Below are positions 11,491 through 22,697 of a DNA stretch of 64,000 nucleotides, in pieces (position 1 is the first letter of the stretch; every line of letters starts with the position of its first letter). The notes below the pieces were generated by a model that was not told the DNA's origin, did no database searches, and was given only the letters and a program-made list of their open reading frames with translations. The DNA is from Vibrio tubiashii ATCC 19109. Lineage in GTDB: Bacteria > Pseudomonadota > Gammaproteobacteria > Enterobacterales > Vibrionaceae. The translations under genes were made by a program, and so were the position numbers. Where the stretch lies: the NCBI RefSeq assembly GCF_000772105.1, contig NZ_CP009354.1, forward strand, positions 2,542,001-2,606,000, given 5' to 3'.

Positions 11491-12279
11491 TTAGCGAATA
11501 ATGCCGCGCTCAGAAATCTCTAGCATCTCTAGCATAGGTTTGATTGATTCAAACTCTTTCGCCATTTCAACTAGGCTTGCTTTTGCGTCTTCCAGCGTTT
11601 TACCCGAACGGTAAATTTCTTTATACGCTTTCTGCAAAGCACGAATTTCTGGCTTCTCAAAACCGTTACGCTTAAGACCAACAAGGTTTAAACCAAATGG
11701 TGTTGCATGGTTACCTTGCGCAAGTACGTACGGAAGCACGTCTTGAACAACAGCAGAGCAGCCGCCTGTGTATGAGTAAGCACCAATATTACAGAATGGA
11801 TGAATCGCTGAAAGAGCCATAACACCGGCATAGTCACCAAGGGTAACGTGACCACCAAGGATAGCATTGTTGCCAACGTGAGTATGGTTACCAACAATAA
11901 CGTCATGCGCGATGTGCGCATTAACACACAGCAGGTTATCATTACCAATCACAGTGGTTGCTTTATCTTGAGTTGTACCACGGTGGATTTGTACCGCTTC
12001 GCGGATTACGTTGCGATCACCGATCACTACCGTTGTCTCTTCCCCACCATACTTCTTGTCTTGGTTCTCTTCACCAATCACAGCATGGGGGAAAATACGG
12101 TTCCCTTTACCTATGGTAGTATGACCTTTGATCACAACATGTGACATCACTTCAGTACCTTCACCGATCTCGATCGTTCCCGAGATATAGGTGAATGGAC
12201 CAACAGTCACATTTGCTGCGATTTTTACATCACCTTCAATGACAGCAGAAGAGTGAATTTGAGCCGTTTCATGAATCAT
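11491..12279 (-). CDS. lpxA: UDP-N-acetylglucosamine acyltransferase
   Basis: First step of lipid A synthesis: transfers a 3-hydroxyacyl chain from ACP to UDP-GlcNAc. From the ATG at 12279 the protein is 262 residues, exactly the E. coli length; the longer frame adds MLVESFN, which lies in the fabZ end and is rejected. Hexapeptide repeats of a left-handed beta helix run through the first two thirds; the catalytic His125 is present in [11 protein letters not shown]. The start follows the fabZ stop by one base (TAATATG arrangement), so the two are coupled. Confidence 0.97.
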   Translation of the reverse strand: MIHETAQIHSSAVIEGDVKIAANVTVGPFTYISGTIEIGEGTEVMSHVVIKGHTTIGKGNRIFPHAVIGEENQDKKYGGEETTVVIGDRNVIREAVQIHRGTTQDKATTVIGNDNLLCVNAHIAHDVIVGNHTHVGNNAILGGHVTLGDYAGVMALSAIHPFCNIGAYSYTGGCSAVVQDVLPYVLAQGNHATPFGLNLVGLKRNGFEKPEIRALQKAYKEIYRSGKTLEDAKASLVEMAKEFESIKPMLEMLEISERGIIR

Positions 12280-12280
12280 A

Positions 12281-12739
12281 TTAAAACTCTCGACGAGCAC
12301 ATTTAAGTTCAGCAGAACATACTACATCACCGTCAACTTTTGCTGTGCCTTTGAATGCTGCAATGCCACGGCGCTCTTTTAAGAATTCGACTTCAATCAC
12401 CAACTGGTCACCAGGAACCACTGGCTTGCGGAATTTAGCACCGTCTACACTTGCAAAATAGTATAGCTCGTTGTCAGAAGGGGCACCGAATGATTTGAAT
12501 GCCAATAGACCAGTTGCCTGTGCCATTGCTTCAAGGATCAGTACACCTGGAAATACAGGTAGTTGAGGGAAATGACCTGTAAACTGAGGCTCATTCACTG
12601 AAACATTCTTAATCGCCGTTAGGTATTTCTCTTCTTGGAAATCAATCACGCGATCAATTAGTAAGAATGGGTAGCGATGCGGCAACAATTCCTGAATTTC
12701 AGTGATGTTCATCGTTTTGTTTTCAGTAGTCAAAGTCAT
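12281..12739 (-). CDS. fabZ: 3-hydroxyacyl-ACP dehydratase FabZ
   Basis: Dehydrates 3-hydroxyacyl-ACP in type II fatty acid synthesis and competes with LpxA/LpxD for the same substrate. Hot-dog fold protein; catalytic His56 (FTGHFP) and Glu70 (LILEAMAQ) present when counted from the ATG at 12739 (152 aa). The longer frame to 12778 would reach into the lpxD terminator and is unlikely. An alternative start at 12715 (MNITEIQ) cannot be excluded, as an AGGA lies very close to 12739. Ends one base before lpxA starts. Confidence 0.96.
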   Translation of the reverse strand: MTLTTENKTMNITEIQELLPHRYPFLLIDRVIDFQEEKYLTAIKNVSVNEPQFTGHFPQLPVFPGVLILEAMAQATGLLAFKSFGAPSDNELYYFASVDGAKFRKPVVPGDQLVIEVEFLKERRGIAAFKGTAKVDGDVVCSAELKCARREF

Positions 12740-12786
12740 ATTCCTATGTTGAATGCTAATTTTGTATCTGGCGGGCATTATAGATG

Positions 12787-12815
12787 AAAAAGACCCGCAA
12801 TACGCGAGCCTTTTT
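12787..12815 (-). terminator. Intrinsic terminator between lpxD and fabZ
   Basis: 12-bp stem with two G-U pairs and a 5-nt loop, ending in T5 on the minus strand. It lies within the conserved lpxD-fabZ-lpxA series. Confidence 0.75.
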
Positions 12816-12829
12816 GATCCAACCTAGAG

Positions 12830-13861
12830 CTAAGCGTCTTTATCGCTCTCAAGCTGCTTTTCAAGCGCCTTAAGACGTTTATTCATGTCATCAATACGAT
12901 GAACACGCGCAGCTGTTTTGCGCCACTCTTTGTTTGGCTGTAGTGGGATACCAGACGAGTACATGCCTTTCTCTTCAATGCCACGCATGACCATGCCCAT
13001 GCCAGTAATTGTCACACCATCGGCAATCTCAATGTGACCATTGATCACGGCACCACCACCAATAATACAGTACTTACCAATCTTAGTACTGCCCGCGACA
13101 ATCGTACCACCCGCCATAGCTGTGCCATATCCGATGTGTACGTTGTGAGCGATTTGCAGTTGGTTATCAAGAATAACGTTATCTTCAATTACGGTATCGT
13201 CTAACGCACCGCGATCAATCGTCGTACATGAGCCAATTTCTACTCGATTACCGATGCGTACAGAGCCAAGCTGAGGGATTTTAATCCACTCGCCTTTTTC
13301 ATTGGCGTAACCAAAGCCATCAGAGCCAATGACTGTGTTCGCTTGAACCAGACAGTCTGACCCGAGCGACACTTGATGGTAAACCGAGACATTTGACCAC
13401 AGCTTGGTGTTAGCTCCGATCTTAGCATTCTTGCCAATAAAGCAGCCCGCACCAATAACAACGTTATCGCCTAGCTCGACACCCGATTCAATTACGGCAT
13501 TGGCACCAATTGAAACATTTTCGCCCAGTTTAGCGTCAGCAGCGATGACCGCTGAAGGAGTAATGTTTTCGGCTGGCGATGGTGTAGTATCAAGGGCTTG
13601 CGCTACTTTAGCAAAAGCAACGTAAGGGTCATCAACCACAAGTACATTACCTGAACAAAGCTCACGTTGTGCTTCTTTCACCATCACAAGTGTCGCTTTA
13701 CACTCAGCAAGATGTTTGGCGTATTTTGGATTGGACAGGAAAGTCACATGACCTTCCTGCGCAGCGTCCATCGGCGCTACCATAGTGACAACGGCTGTCG
13801 CGTCACCATGTAGCTCGCCCCCAGTAATTGTAGCCAATTCGGCCAAAGAAAGAGTCGTCAT
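12830..13861 (-). CDS. lpxD: UDP-3-O-(3-hydroxyacyl)glucosamine N-acyltransferase
   Basis: Third step of lipid A synthesis; adds the N-linked 3-hydroxyacyl chain. 343 residues: a small N-terminal uridine-binding domain (residues 1-100), a long series of hexapeptide repeats, and a C-terminal helix with KALEKQLES. The catalytic-type histidine is in [12 protein letters not shown]. It follows skp by 7 bp on the minus strand. Confidence 0.97.
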   Translation of the reverse strand: MTTLSLAELATITGGELHGDATAVVTMVAPMDAAQEGHVTFLSNPKYAKHLAECKATLVMVKEAQRELCSGNVLVVDDPYVAFAKVAQALDTTPSPAENITPSAVIAADAKLGENVSIGANAVIESGVELGDNVVIGAGCFIGKNAKIGANTKLWSNVSVYHQVSLGSDCLVQANTVIGSDGFGYANEKGEWIKIPQLGSVRIGNRVEIGSCTTIDRGALDDTVIEDNVILDNQLQIAHNVHIGYGTAMAGGTIVAGSTKIGKYCIIGGGAVINGHIEIADGVTITGMGMVMRGIEEKGMYSSGIPLQPNKEWRKTAARVHRIDDMNKRLKALEKQLESDKDA

Positions 13862-13868
13862 AAATCGT

Positions 13869-14378
13869 TTATTTTAGTGAGTCAATTACAGCTTTAGAAA
13901 TATCGTTTTCTGGCTTAGAGAAGCGCACTGCTTGTTGCTCTAGAACCATATCAAAGCCTTTTTTCTCAGCAACTTTGTTAATTGCATCTTGAATTGTTTT
14001 AAACAGTTTTTGCTCTTCTTCTGCTTGGCGACGCTGTCTTAGCTTTTCGAAAGACTGCGCTTTTAGCTTAAGTTCATTCTCTAATTGACCAATTTCTAGA
14101 CGTAGCTTGTCGATATCATCTTGGCTCATTAGTTCACCATCACGCTTTAGCTTTTCAACCTTGCTTTTACCTTTAGCTTGAATCGCTTGAAGCTCTGAAG
14201 ATTTGTCTTTGAACTCATCTTGAAGCTTTTGCGCTACCACTTCACGTTGTGGAAGAGCTTGGAATACTTGAGCAGTGTTTACATAACCAATTTTCTGCGC
14301 AGCTTCAGCAGCATTAGCAAAGAAAGAAGACGTCATTACTAGAAGGCCAAGACCAGCCGCTTTAATTGTTTTATTCAC
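13869..14378 (-). CDS. skp: Periplasmic chaperone Skp (OmpH)
   Basis: Trimeric jellyfish-like chaperone that holds unfolded outer membrane proteins on the way to BamA. 169-residue precursor; signal peptide about residues 1-23, then a small core and a long, highly charged helical arm from about 45 to 130 (many K/E/Q), as expected for the coiled-coil tentacles. Start codon is GTG, preceded by AAAGGAAA. It sits 17 bp downstream of bamA and just ahead of lpxD. Confidence 0.95.
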   Translation of the reverse strand: MNKTIKAAGLGLLVMTSSFFANAAEAAQKIGYVNTAQVFQALPQREVVAQKLQDEFKDKSSELQAIQAKGKSKVEKLKRDGELMSQDDIDKLRLEIGQLENELKLKAQSFEKLRQRRQAEEEQKLFKTIQDAINKVAEKKGFDMVLEQQAVRFSKPENDISKAVIDSLK

Positions 14379-14395
14379 TGTATTTTCCTTTAAAT

Positions 14396-16807
14396 TTAGA
14401 AGGTTCTGCCGATGGTGAAAGTGAAGAACTCTTCATCATCACCTTCGTAAGATTTAATTGGTTTCGCAATAGAGAAGACTAACGGCCCCATTGGAGACAT
14501 CCACTGTAGCGCAGCACCGTATGATGCGCGGTAGTTCATTGGATCTGAGTAGTCGTTATAGTAGCGATCACCAGCGTATTTAGGATCGTAGACAAATTCA
14601 GTATCCCAAACACTTGCTGCGTCAACAAACATACTGGTACGAATCTGACTTCTAAAGTCATCCGAAACAAACGGAGTTGGAACAATCAGCTCCATACTTG
14701 CCAACGCGATTGCGTTACCACCCACTGAGTCATCAGTCGCGGTCAAACAAGAGTCTGTATTACAACTTCCTGGGTTGCCGTTAACCGTGTACACCGCTTT
14801 AGGGCCAGCACTATTGGAACGGAAACCACGTAGTGTAGTAAAGCCACCTGCGTAGTAGTTTTCATAGAATGGGAACAAGTTATCGTTGCCATCAGTTTTG
14901 CCATAACCATTACCATAGCCTAAACGACCACGCATCAGTAAGGTGAACTCATGCTTCTTGGTTAGCGGTACATATTGTCTAACATCATATTGCAGCTTGA
15001 AGTACTGCGCATCAGAGCTTGGTACAGTCGCTTTAGCAAAGGCACGCTGATAGTTACCTGCTGTAGGGAAGTAACCACGGTTTAAGTTGTTACGTGTCCA
15101 TGAGACGTTCACATCAAAGTCGTTGGTAATGATATCGCCGTTTGGTTGGCCGATACTTTGTGCAAACAGTTGCGCTTGGTCGTATGTTGGTACGTTACCG
15201 ATCTTGTTATGGGTCAAGCCCACACCAAATTCAAAACGGTTTAGCTCATCGAATGGGAAGCCCCAAGTTAAGCTCGCACCATAACTTTCATTGGTATAGT
15301 CAACAATGTTTGCCTCAGATGCTTCAAACTGATTGTAGAAGATCTTACCACCAAGGCTGACACCATCGAGGTTCCAGTATGGATCACGGTAGTCTAAGCT
15401 GATGTTTTTCTGGTAGTCGTTCATCATCGCGTTAATACCTACGCGGTTACCACTACCGGCAAAGTTATCTTGCTGTAGACCAACTTGGAAGCTGATACCT
15501 GATTCAGTACCATAACCAACACCAAAGTTGATACTACCCGAGTTGGCTTCTTTAACGTTGTAAACCAAATCTACTTGGTCTTCGCTACCCGGTACTCGCA
15601 CGGTTTGTACGTCTACGGTTTCGAAGTAACCTAAACGGTTAAGACGGTTCTTACCGGTTTCGATCGATTTAGAGTTTAACCAACTGCCTTCCATCTGACG
15701 CATTTCACGGCGCAGAACTTCATCTTTGGTGGCATTGTTACCCACAAAACGAATATCACGCACATAGATACGCTTGCCCGCTTCAACGTTAACCACCAGT
15801 GATACTGACTGGTTTTCATCATCGAACTCAGGGATAGTACGTACTTGAGGGTATGCGTAACCCGCTTCGCCTAACAGTCGCTTAACGTTTTCTTCTAGGC
15901 TTGTTACCGCTGAGCCGTTGTAGGTTTCACCCGGCTCAAACGTCACTAATTGTTCAAATTCAGCTTCTTTACCCAGCAGCTCACCACGGAATTTCACATC
16001 CTCAACTGTGTAAGGCAGTCCTTCGTTCAAACCAAGTGTGATGTAAACACCTTTCTTGTCTGGCGAGATCGCAACCTGAGTTGAGTCAATTTGAAACTTA
16101 AGATAACCGCGGTCTAGGTAGTAGGATTTCAGTGCTTCGATATCACCCGCAAGGACTTGCTTCTGGTACTTGTCGTCAGCAAGGAAGTTCCACCATGCCA
16201 CATCCACATTCAGCTCAAATCGGCTTAGTAGCTCTTCGTCAGCAAATTTTTCATTGCCGATAAAGTTGATTTGTTTGATCTTGGCAGATACGCCTTCAGT
16301 GAAGACAAACTTCAGGTCGCTACGGTTACGAGGCAGTGGCGTTACAACCGCTTTAACGGTCGCATTGTACTTACCCACACTGTAGTAGAAATCTTCTAGA
16401 CCTTTTTCAATTGTCGACAGCGTTGTACGGTCAAGCGCTTCACCAACACGAATACCGGAAGCATCGAGGTTTTGTTGTAACTGCTCTTCTTTGATTGCCT
16501 TGTTGCCCGAAAATGAAATACTGGCAATGGTCGGTCGCTCTTTGACCTGTACAACTAGCACGTCGTTATCACGAAGTACCTTAATGTCTTCAAAGTTACC
16601 CGTCGCATACAGGGCTCTAATCACCTCAGAGACATCTTGGCTATCAACAGAGTCACCAATACGTACTGGCATTTTCAATAGCGCAGCACCAAGTGCCACA
16701 CGCTGTAAGCCTTCAATTTTAATATCTTGAATTACAAAGTTTTCGGCACCGTTTGCGCTCACGCTTGTCGCTAACAGGGTCGCAAACAGAATATTTTTCA
16801 TCGCCAT
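14396..16807 (-). CDS. bamA: Outer membrane protein assembly factor BamA
   Basis: Core of the BAM complex that folds beta-barrels into the outer membrane. 803 residues: signal peptide to about residue 20 (SANGA), five POTRA domains (starting FVIQDIKIEGLQRV), and a C-terminal 16-strand barrel. The conserved RGF motif of loop L6 is seen in FTTLRGFRSN, and the chain ends FTIGRTF with a terminal aromatic as needed for BAM recognition. Two ATGs are possible (16807 and 16801); the Shine-Dalgarno AAGGA is rather far from both. Flanked by rseP and skp as in E. coli. Confidence 0.97.
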   Translation of the reverse strand: MAMKNILFATLLATSVSANGAENFVIQDIKIEGLQRVALGAALLKMPVRIGDSVDSQDVSEVIRALYATGNFEDIKVLRDNDVLVVQVKERPTIASISFSGNKAIKEEQLQQNLDASGIRVGEALDRTTLSTIEKGLEDFYYSVGKYNATVKAVVTPLPRNRSDLKFVFTEGVSAKIKQINFIGNEKFADEELLSRFELNVDVAWWNFLADDKYQKQVLAGDIEALKSYYLDRGYLKFQIDSTQVAISPDKKGVYITLGLNEGLPYTVEDVKFRGELLGKEAEFEQLVTFEPGETYNGSAVTSLEENVKRLLGEAGYAYPQVRTIPEFDDENQSVSLVVNVEAGKRIYVRDIRFVGNNATKDEVLRREMRQMEGSWLNSKSIETGKNRLNRLGYFETVDVQTVRVPGSEDQVDLVYNVKEANSGSINFGVGYGTESGISFQVGLQQDNFAGSGNRVGINAMMNDYQKNISLDYRDPYWNLDGVSLGGKIFYNQFEASEANIVDYTNESYGASLTWGFPFDELNRFEFGVGLTHNKIGNVPTYDQAQLFAQSIGQPNGDIITNDFDVNVSWTRNNLNRGYFPTAGNYQRAFAKATVPSSDAQYFKLQYDVRQYVPLTKKHEFTLLMRGRLGYGNGYGKTDGNDNLFPFYENYYAGGFTTLRGFRSNSAGPKAVYTVNGNPGSCNTDSCLTATDDSVGGNAIALASMELIVPTPFVSDDFRSQIRTSMFVDAASVWDTEFVYDPKYAGDRYYNDYSDPMNYRASYGAALQWMSPMGPLVFSIAKPIKSYEGDDEEFFTFTIGRTF

Positions 16808-16844
16808 TTTGTTCTAGTTATTCCTTTCTTCAACCTTTACCCGA

Positions 16845-18203
16845 TTACAGACGGGCAAAATCATTGAAAATTGCCACTGCCATAAGAGAGAAGATAATTG
16901 CACCGCCTACACGGTAACCCATTTCCTGAATTTTTTCTGGAACTGGACGTCTTATTACAGCCTCAATAGCAAAAAACAATAAATGTCCGCCGTCCAACAT
17001 TGGCAACGGTACAAGGTTAATAATCCCTAAGTTCACACTGATTAATGCCAGGAACCCTAGGAAGTAAACTAAGCCATAATCGGCTGTTGTTCCGGCTCCT
17101 TTCGCGATCGAAATAGGCCCACTTAAATTATTCAGTCCGACATCCCCAACAATCAGTTTCTTCAACATACTGATGGTTAAATCGATGACTTGCCCAGTTT
17201 TCTCAACCGCCTTTCCGATTGATTCAATTACACCAAATTGAAGATCGAAGCGATAATTTTCTGGCCATTCTGCGACCTCAGGTGTGATTCCAGCAAAACC
17301 AATCACTCGGTCATTTGATAGCTCACGGCTATCGGGTGTAATCGTTAAGTCTAAACGCTCTCCGTCACGCTCAATTTCAAGCGATAGCGGAGTGTTAGGG
17401 TTGTTCTGAATGCTCTCAATCACTTGCTGCCACTGAGTGATTTCTACACCATCGATCTTGGTCAGTAAGTCACCACTCATCAGCCCCGCCCTTTCGCCTG
17501 CTCCACCTTCTGAAACATTGGTCAGCTTAGCGGTTATTTGCGGTGTAAAGGGAACAAACCCAAGCGCTGACATAGCAGACTCTTTCTCAGGGTCAAAGTT
17601 CCAATTGGTTAAGTTAAAAACCTTAGTTTGCTCGACGCCGATACCATCTGCCGGAGCAACCGTCATGGTTAACTGTTTATCACCAATATGAGAAATCAAA
17701 CCCATATTGACCGATTCCCAATCCGCAGTTTTGACGCCAGAAACCGCTTTTAGTTCCATCCCAGACTCTAAACCTGCTTCAGCGGCTATTGAATAAGGGG
17801 TCACTTGGCCAACCACAGGTTTAACCGCAGGCACGCCAATCAAGAAAACTAGCCAGTATGCAAAGATCGCAAACAAAAAGTTAAATACAGGGCCTGCTGC
17901 AACGATAGCCGTACGTTTCCAAAGTGGTTTACGGTCAAACGCAAACTCATGCTCACCTTGTGCCAACTCATCAACACGGCCATCGAGCATTTTTACATAG
18001 CCGCCTAGCGGAATGACTGAAATACTGTATTCAGTACCGTCTTTCCCGACCTTGCTCCAAATGGATTTACCAAAACCGATCGAGAACTTTTCTACTTTAA
18101 CTCCACAGCGGCGGGCCACCCAAAAGTGACCGTACTCATGCACGGCAACTAAAATGCCAAGAGCAATGATAAAAGAAACAAAATTCCAGATGATACCCGT
18201 CAT
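16845..18203 (-). CDS. rseP: Sigma-E protease RseP, site-2 metalloprotease
   Basis: Intramembrane zinc protease that cuts anti-sigma factor RseA after DegS and also clears signal peptides. HEYGH at residues 22-26 is the HExxH zinc site; the third ligand is in PLPMLDGGH near the C-terminus. Two PDZ domains lie between (about residues 115-300), and there are four membrane segments. 452 aa, close to E. coli (450). Overlaps dxr by 4 bp. Confidence 0.96.
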   Translation of the reverse strand: MTGIIWNFVSFIIALGILVAVHEYGHFWVARRCGVKVEKFSIGFGKSIWSKVGKDGTEYSISVIPLGGYVKMLDGRVDELAQGEHEFAFDRKPLWKRTAIVAAGPVFNFLFAIFAYWLVFLIGVPAVKPVVGQVTPYSIAAEAGLESGMELKAVSGVKTADWESVNMGLISHIGDKQLTMTVAPADGIGVEQTKVFNLTNWNFDPEKESAMSALGFVPFTPQITAKLTNVSEGGAGERAGLMSGDLLTKIDGVEITQWQQVIESIQNNPNTPLSLEIERDGERLDLTITPDSRELSNDRVIGFAGITPEVAEWPENYRFDLQFGVIESIGKAVEKTGQVIDLTISMLKKLIVGDVGLNNLSGPISIAKGAGTTADYGLVYFLGFLALISVNLGIINLVPLPMLDGGHLLFFAIEAVIRRPVPEKIQEMGYRVGGAIIFSLMAVAIFNDFARL

Positions 18204-19408
18204 AGCTTACGCTCACTTATGGTATTGGCTGCTAACTCTCTTGCCATTCTATCTAGCTCAACAATGCTTTCCAAGTCACGACAGTGTGACGGGCTAACAG
18301 ATGCGGTCAGCTTGGTTAACACTTGTTCGTTAACCACTGCGATATCGGTAAATTTAAGTTGGCGTTGTAAGAAAGCTTCAACAGCCACTTCATTCGCCGC
18401 ATTGAGCAATGTGGTCGCATGTTGTCCTTCGTAACAAGCATCAATCGCCAGTTTAAGGCAAGGGTAACGAGCGAAATCAGGCTCAAGGAAGGTCAGATCA
18501 CCTACTTTAGTGAAATCTAATGGCGCTACACCTGCATTCACGCGCTCAGGATAAGAGAGCGTTAGTGCAATAGGTGTTGCCATATCTGGCTCGCCCATTT
18601 GAGCGAGTACCGAGCCATCTCGATACTGCACCATAGAGTGAATCACTGACTGAGGGTGAATCAAGACTTTAAGCTGCTCGCGAGCGGTATTGAATAACCA
18701 CTTAGCTTCAATGTACTCAAGACCCTTATTCATCATGGTCGCAGAATCTACCGAGATCTTTGGCCCCATTGACCAGTTAGGGTGAGCAATCGCCTGCTCC
18801 GGAGTCACACTAGACAGCGAATCAATATCGCTATAGCGGAATGGCCCACCAGAGCCCGTCAGCAAGATATGAGAGATACCATGTGCGTTTAGATCGCAAC
18901 GGCCAAGATTGGTTTGAATATCACTAGGTAAGCACTGAAAAATAGCATTGTGCTCGCTATCGACAGGGAGAAGCTCAGCGCCATGCTTTTCAACTGCATC
19001 GATAAACAACTTGCCAGACATCACTAGCGCTTCTTTGTTTGCAAGCAGTACACGTTTACCGGCTTTGACCGCAGCCATAGTCGGCAATAAGCCAGCCGCA
19101 CCGACAATCGCCGCCATAACGGTATCAACCTCATCACAAGATGAAATCTCACACATGGCATCAACACCCGATCTCACTTCGGTGTTAATTTTTAGATCGA
19201 TTAACTGAGCTTTTAGTTTCAATGCAGCTTGTTCATCAGCCATCACTGCATACTTAGGTTGCCATTTCTGACACAGCTGACGCATTTTTTCGACGTTCTG
19301 CCCAGCAGCAAGCGCTACCACAGAGAACTTTTCAGGGTTTTGCTCGATGACTTTGAATGTGCTTGCTCCAATTGAGCCTGTCGCACCTAAAATCGTTAAC
19401 TTACGCAT
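18200..19408 (-). CDS. dxr: 1-deoxy-D-xylulose 5-phosphate reductoisomerase
   Basis: Second enzyme of the MEP pathway; makes MEP with NADPH. The N-terminal [10 protein letters not shown] is the nucleotide-binding loop, and [13 protein letters not shown] and [13 protein letters not shown] carry the metal and substrate residues. 402 aa. It overlaps rseP by 4 bp. The order here is uppS-cdsA-dxr-rseP, whereas E. coli has dxr first, then uppS-cdsA-rseP. Confidence 0.97.
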   Translation of the reverse strand: MRKLTILGATGSIGASTFKVIEQNPEKFSVVALAAGQNVEKMRQLCQKWQPKYAVMADEQAALKLKAQLIDLKINTEVRSGVDAMCEISSCDEVDTVMAAIVGAAGLLPTMAAVKAGKRVLLANKEALVMSGKLFIDAVEKHGAELLPVDSEHNAIFQCLPSDIQTNLGRCDLNAHGISHILLTGSGGPFRYSDIDSLSSVTPEQAIAHPNWSMGPKISVDSATMMNKGLEYIEAKWLFNTAREQLKVLIHPQSVIHSMVQYRDGSVLAQMGEPDMATPIALTLSYPERVNAGVAPLDFTKVGDLTFLEPDFARYPCLKLAIDACYEGQHATTLLNAANEVAVEAFLQRQLKFTDIAVVNEQVLTKLTASVSPSHCRDLESIVELDRMARELAANTISERKL

Positions 19409-19431
19409 AGCAAGAAACCGTTAATGAATAG

Positions 19432-19449
19432 GGCAAGCCGAAGCTTGCC
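19432..19449 (-). other. UUCG-capped hairpin at the cdsA stop
   Basis: 7-bp GC-rich stem with a TTCG loop on the minus strand, starting at the last base of cdsA. No T run follows, so this is more likely an mRNA stability or processing element than a terminator. Confidence 0.5.
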
Positions 19450-20292
19450 TTAAAATGTGAAGTAGAGGAATGCAAACACAGGGAAAGCGGCGGTTAAGCT
19501 GTCTATACGATCAAGAACGCCACCATGCCCTGGGATTATGTTACTGCTGTCTTTAATACCAGCCACTCGCTTGAACATACTCTCAACCAAGTCTCCAAGC
19601 ACTGAAATCACGACAGTTACAAGTGTAATACCGACCATGACCCAGCCATTGGCAAACTGAATATCGAACCAATAAGCCGTTCCCCAACCAACGAGAATTG
19701 CCGTAATAATCCCGCCGATTAAACCTTCAATGGTTTTATTTGGACTTACATGTGGCGCCATTTTGTTCTTGCCCAAACTCTTACCGGCAAAATAAGCACC
19801 ACTGTCTGCAGCCCAAACGATAAAGCAAACGTATAAAACCAGTCTAGCACCGTGATAAGGATCAGCCTCAATCGCTTCTGCACGTAACATGAGTACGCTC
19901 CAGAAAAACGGCAATAGAGTCAAAATACCAAAGCTATAGCGAAGCAAGTTGGAGTTTTGCCATAGGCTCGACGATTTAGGATAAGTAATGGCAAGCGCAC
20001 TGGCAGCCAACCACCAAATGCAGCCCAAGGCTAAAATGATGTAATGGGGTTGAGTGATAAGATTCAGACTCAGTGCATCTGAGGGCACTAACCAAATTGT
20101 CGCAGCGCTCACTAATACGGTTGGAATCAGTGCGATCATTCGCGAAGGAGCGTCAACAAATTGAGTCCATTCCCAAAAACCAATCAAGGTCACTGCCGCG
20201 ATGGCAATCATAAATAGAGGGAGAGAAAGTTTGAATATCCCTAATATTACCAATGGCGCTAAAATAAGTGCCGTTATAATTCTTTGTTTCAA
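19450..20292 (-). CDS. cdsA: Phosphatidate cytidylyltransferase
   Basis: Makes CDP-diacylglycerol from phosphatidic acid and CTP, the branch point of phospholipid synthesis, in the inner membrane. 280 residues, about eight hydrophobic segments. The signature region reading DSGAYFAGKSLGKNKM then SPNKTIEG holds the metal- and CTP-binding residues. Start codon is TTG (protein begins KQRIITALI after fMet) with AAGGA spaced six bases before it. Lies 11 bp after uppS. Confidence 0.96.
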   Translation of the reverse strand: MKQRIITALILAPLVILGIFKLSLPLFMIAIAAVTLIGFWEWTQFVDAPSRMIALIPTVLVSAATIWLVPSDALSLNLITQPHYIILALGCIWWLAASALAITYPKSSSLWQNSNLLRYSFGILTLLPFFWSVLMLRAEAIEADPYHGARLVLYVCFIVWAADSGAYFAGKSLGKNKMAPHVSPNKTIEGLIGGIITAILVGWGTAYWFDIQFANGWVMVGITLVTVVISVLGDLVESMFKRVAGIKDSSNIIPGHGGVLDRIDSLTAAFPVFAFLYFTF

Positions 20293-20303
20293 ACTTTGAT
20301 CCT

Positions 20304-21059
20304 TTATTCGCTTTCCATTAGAGCTTTAACTTGCTCACCGGTACAGCCAAAACGGCGCTCACGGTTAACAAACCAAGTCACAGCTTCTATCAAGCTATTT
20401 TCATCGAACTCTGGCCAGTAAATCGGTGTGAAATACATTTCCGCGTAAGCCATCTGCCACAACATAAAGTTACTAATGCGGCATTCGCCACTGGTTCGAA
20501 TCATTAAATCAACTTCAGGTAAATCTGCCATTGTGAGGTGCTCTGTGATGAGTTCTTCACTAATCTCATCTTGAGAGAGCTCACCAGCGGCAACCTTAGC
20601 TGAAATTGCTTTCGTCGCCTGCATAATATCCCACTTACCACCATAGTTGGCTGCTATATTGATCACCATGCCCGTATTGCCTTCGGTCAAAGCCTCAGCT
20701 TGAGCAATCTTCTTTTGTAAGCGCTCATTAAAGCGCGAAGTGTCACCAATAACGCGTAAGCGTAAGTTGTTCTTGTGCAGTTTTTTAACTTCTGTAGAGA
20801 GAACTGTAATAAACAGCTCCATCAAGACACCCACTTCCTCTTCTGGACGTCGCCAGTTTTCACTACTAAACGCAAACAGTGTGATCGCTTTGATACCAAG
20901 TTTTGCAGACGTCGAGATCGCTTTACGAACAGCAGCGACACCATTCTTGTGACCAAAGACGCGCGGCTTACCTTGAGCTTTTGCCCAACGACCATTGCCA
21001 TCCATGATGATTGCGATATGTTTCGGGAGTAAATCAGGAGAGAGTTGTGAGTTTTGCAT
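20304..21059 (-). CDS. uppS: Undecaprenyl diphosphate synthase
   Basis: cis-Prenyltransferase adding eight isopentenyl units to farnesyl diphosphate, giving the C55 carrier for peptidoglycan and O-antigen. [14 protein letters not shown] holds the catalytic Asp20; [11 protein letters not shown] and [19 protein letters not shown] are the other conserved regions. 251 aa. First gene after the frr terminator and likely head of the uppS-cdsA-dxr-rseP-bamA-skp-lpxD transcript. Confidence 0.96.
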   Translation of the reverse strand: MQNSQLSPDLLPKHIAIIMDGNGRWAKAQGKPRVFGHKNGVAAVRKAISTSAKLGIKAITLFAFSSENWRRPEEEVGVLMELFITVLSTEVKKLHKNNLRLRVIGDTSRFNERLQKKIAQAEALTEGNTGMVINIAANYGGKWDIMQATKAISAKVAAGELSQDEISEELITEHLTMADLPEVDLMIRTSGECRISNFMLWQMAYAEMYFTPIYWPEFDENSLIEAVTWFVNRERRFGCTGEQVKALMESE

Positions 21060-21100
21060 AAAACGTTGATTATTAATCAGCAGGGGACAGAGAGTAGCAT

Positions 21101-21130
21101 AAAAAAGCGCTGTACAGCGAGCACAGCGCT
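21101..21130 (-). terminator. Intrinsic terminator of frr
   Basis: 8-bp GC-rich stem (21106-21113 with 21123-21130, 9-nt loop) followed by T5-T6 on the minus strand. Confidence 0.85.
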
Positions 21131-21155
21131 CTATATGGAGAAAGTTTATGGAGAA

Positions 21156-21713
21156 TTAGACTTCCATCAACTCTTTTTCTTTTGCCGCTAACACTTCATC
21201 AACTTGTTTCACAGCTGCGTCAGTGATTTTCTGGATTTCGTCTTGACCTTTACGATCTTCGTCTTCAGAGATTTCTTTGTCTTTTAGTAGTGCTTTTAGC
21301 TCGCCGTTAGCGTCACGACGGATGTTACGGATAGCAACACGGCCACCTTCAGCTTCGCCACGAACGATTTTAACTAGGTCTTTACGACGCTCTTCCGTTA
21401 GCGGTGGAAGTGGAACGCGAATGATAGTACCCGCAGACATAGGGTTTAGACCTAGGTCAGACATCATGATCGCTTTTTCAACTTTAGGCGTTAGCTCTTT
21501 ATCAAATACTGTGATTGCAAGCGTACGAGCATCTTCAGCAACGACGTTTGCTACCTGGTTTAGAGGCGTTGGTGCACCGTAGTACTCGACTGAAATGCCA
21601 GAAAGTAGGCTTGGGTGTGCACGGCCTGTGCGAACTTTAGAAAGGTTGTTTTTTAGCGCTTCAACGCTCTTATCCATGCGCTCTTGAGCGTCTTGTTTGA
21701 TTTCGTTAATCAC
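21156..21713 (-). CDS. frr: Ribosome recycling factor
   Basis: With EF-G and IF3 splits the post-termination ribosome. 185 residues, the usual length; tRNA-shaped fold. Contains [23 protein letters not shown] and [10 protein letters not shown], all characteristic. Start codon is GTG with AAGGTGATATT before it, confirmed by the family start MINEIK. 100 bp downstream of pyrH. Confidence 0.97.
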   Translation of the reverse strand: MINEIKQDAQERMDKSVEALKNNLSKVRTGRAHPSLLSGISVEYYGAPTPLNQVANVVAEDARTLAITVFDKELTPKVEKAIMMSDLGLNPMSAGTIIRVPLPPLTEERRKDLVKIVRGEAEGGRVAIRNIRRDANGELKALLKDKEISEDEDRKGQDEIQKITDAAVKQVDEVLAAKEKELMEV

Positions 21714-21777
21714 AATATCACCTTAATGTGTAAATCTTTCTTCAAGAAAGCTTAATAGGGAGTCTTCAAAGGCAATA

Positions 21778-21804
21778 CCGCAGCACAATTGATTTATGCT
21801 GCGG
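21778..21804 (-). other. Hairpin between pyrH and frr
   Basis: 8-bp stem (21778-21785 with 21797-21804) just after the pyrH stop; no T run on either side, so not a classical terminator. Confidence 0.4.
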
Positions 21805-21813
21805 CGATTAGAA

Positions 21814-22545
21814 TTACTCAGCGTCGCTGATTAGCGTGCCTTCTGCTTCACCCATCACCACGCGACGTAGTGCGCCTGGCTTATTCATATTGAATACACG
21901 GATTGGCATTTTGTGGTCACGTGCTAGTGTAAATGCTGCCAAATCCATTACTTTCAGTTCTTTTTCAAGAACAGCATTGAACGAAAGCTTATCATACAGC
22001 TCTGCGTCTGGGTTTGCTACTGGGTCAGCAGTAAATACGCCATCTACTTTTGTCGCTTTTAGAACTACGTCCGCTTCGATCTCGATTCCGCGCAAACATG
22101 CAGCAGAATCTGTGGTAAAGAATGGGTTACCAGTACCTGCAGAGAAGATAACAACGCGGCCTTGACGCAGTTCACGAATCGCATCTGCCCAGTTGTAGTC
22201 GTCACAGACACCTTTTAGAGGGATTGCTGACATTACACGAGCGTTTACGTAAGCACGGTGCAACGCATCACGCATCGCAAGACCGTTCATTACCGTCGCT
22301 AGCATACCCATGTGGTCACCAACAACACGGTTCATGCCCGCTTCAGCTAGGCCAGCACCACGGAACAAGTTACCACCACCGATAACAACACCAACTTGAA
22401 CACCAAGCTCAACCAACTCTTTTACTTCTTGGGCCATACGATCAAGGATTGCTGGATCGATGCCAAAACCTTCTTCGCCTTGAAGTGCTTCACCACTTAG
22501 TTTTAACAGAATACGTTGATATGCTGGTTTAGGGTTCGTAGTCAT
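21814..22545 (-). CDS. pyrH: UMP kinase
   Basis: Hexameric bacterial UMP kinase of the amino acid kinase fold, regulated by GTP and [16 protein letters not shown] is the N-terminal phosphate-binding loop; [12 protein letters not shown] and [17 protein letters not shown] are diagnostic. 243 aa. In the conserved rpsB-tsf-pyrH-frr order, but separated from tsf by a terminator and from frr by a hairpin without a T run. Confidence 0.97.
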   Translation of the reverse strand: MTTNPKPAYQRILLKLSGEALQGEEGFGIDPAILDRMAQEVKELVELGVQVGVVIGGGNLFRGAGLAEAGMNRVVGDHMGMLATVMNGLAMRDALHRAYVNARVMSAIPLKGVCDDYNWADAIRELRQGRVVIFSAGTGNPFFTTDSAACLRGIEIEADVVLKATKVDGVFTADPVANPDAELYDKLSFNAVLEKELKVMDLAAFTLARDHKMPIRVFNMNKPGALRRVVMGEAEGTLISDAE

Positions 22546-22645
22546 GGAGTTTACCTTCCAAAAGAGAGTTGTTGATTAACAGTCATGGATAAAGACTTAT
22601 CAAAAGTCTGCATCCATCACAGCTAAAGGTGGTGCCTTTAGTCGT

Positions 22646-22673
22646 AAAAAGACCGCAGCCTTGGCTACGGTCT
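22646..22673 (-). terminator. Intrinsic terminator of tsf
   Basis: Stem of about 11 pairs with one internal mismatch, 22650-22673, followed by T5 on the minus strand. A second small stem (22623-22641) lies just downstream in the pyrH leader. Confidence 0.85.
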
Positions 22674-22697
22674 AAACTTTGTGCGTATCTCTAAGGA

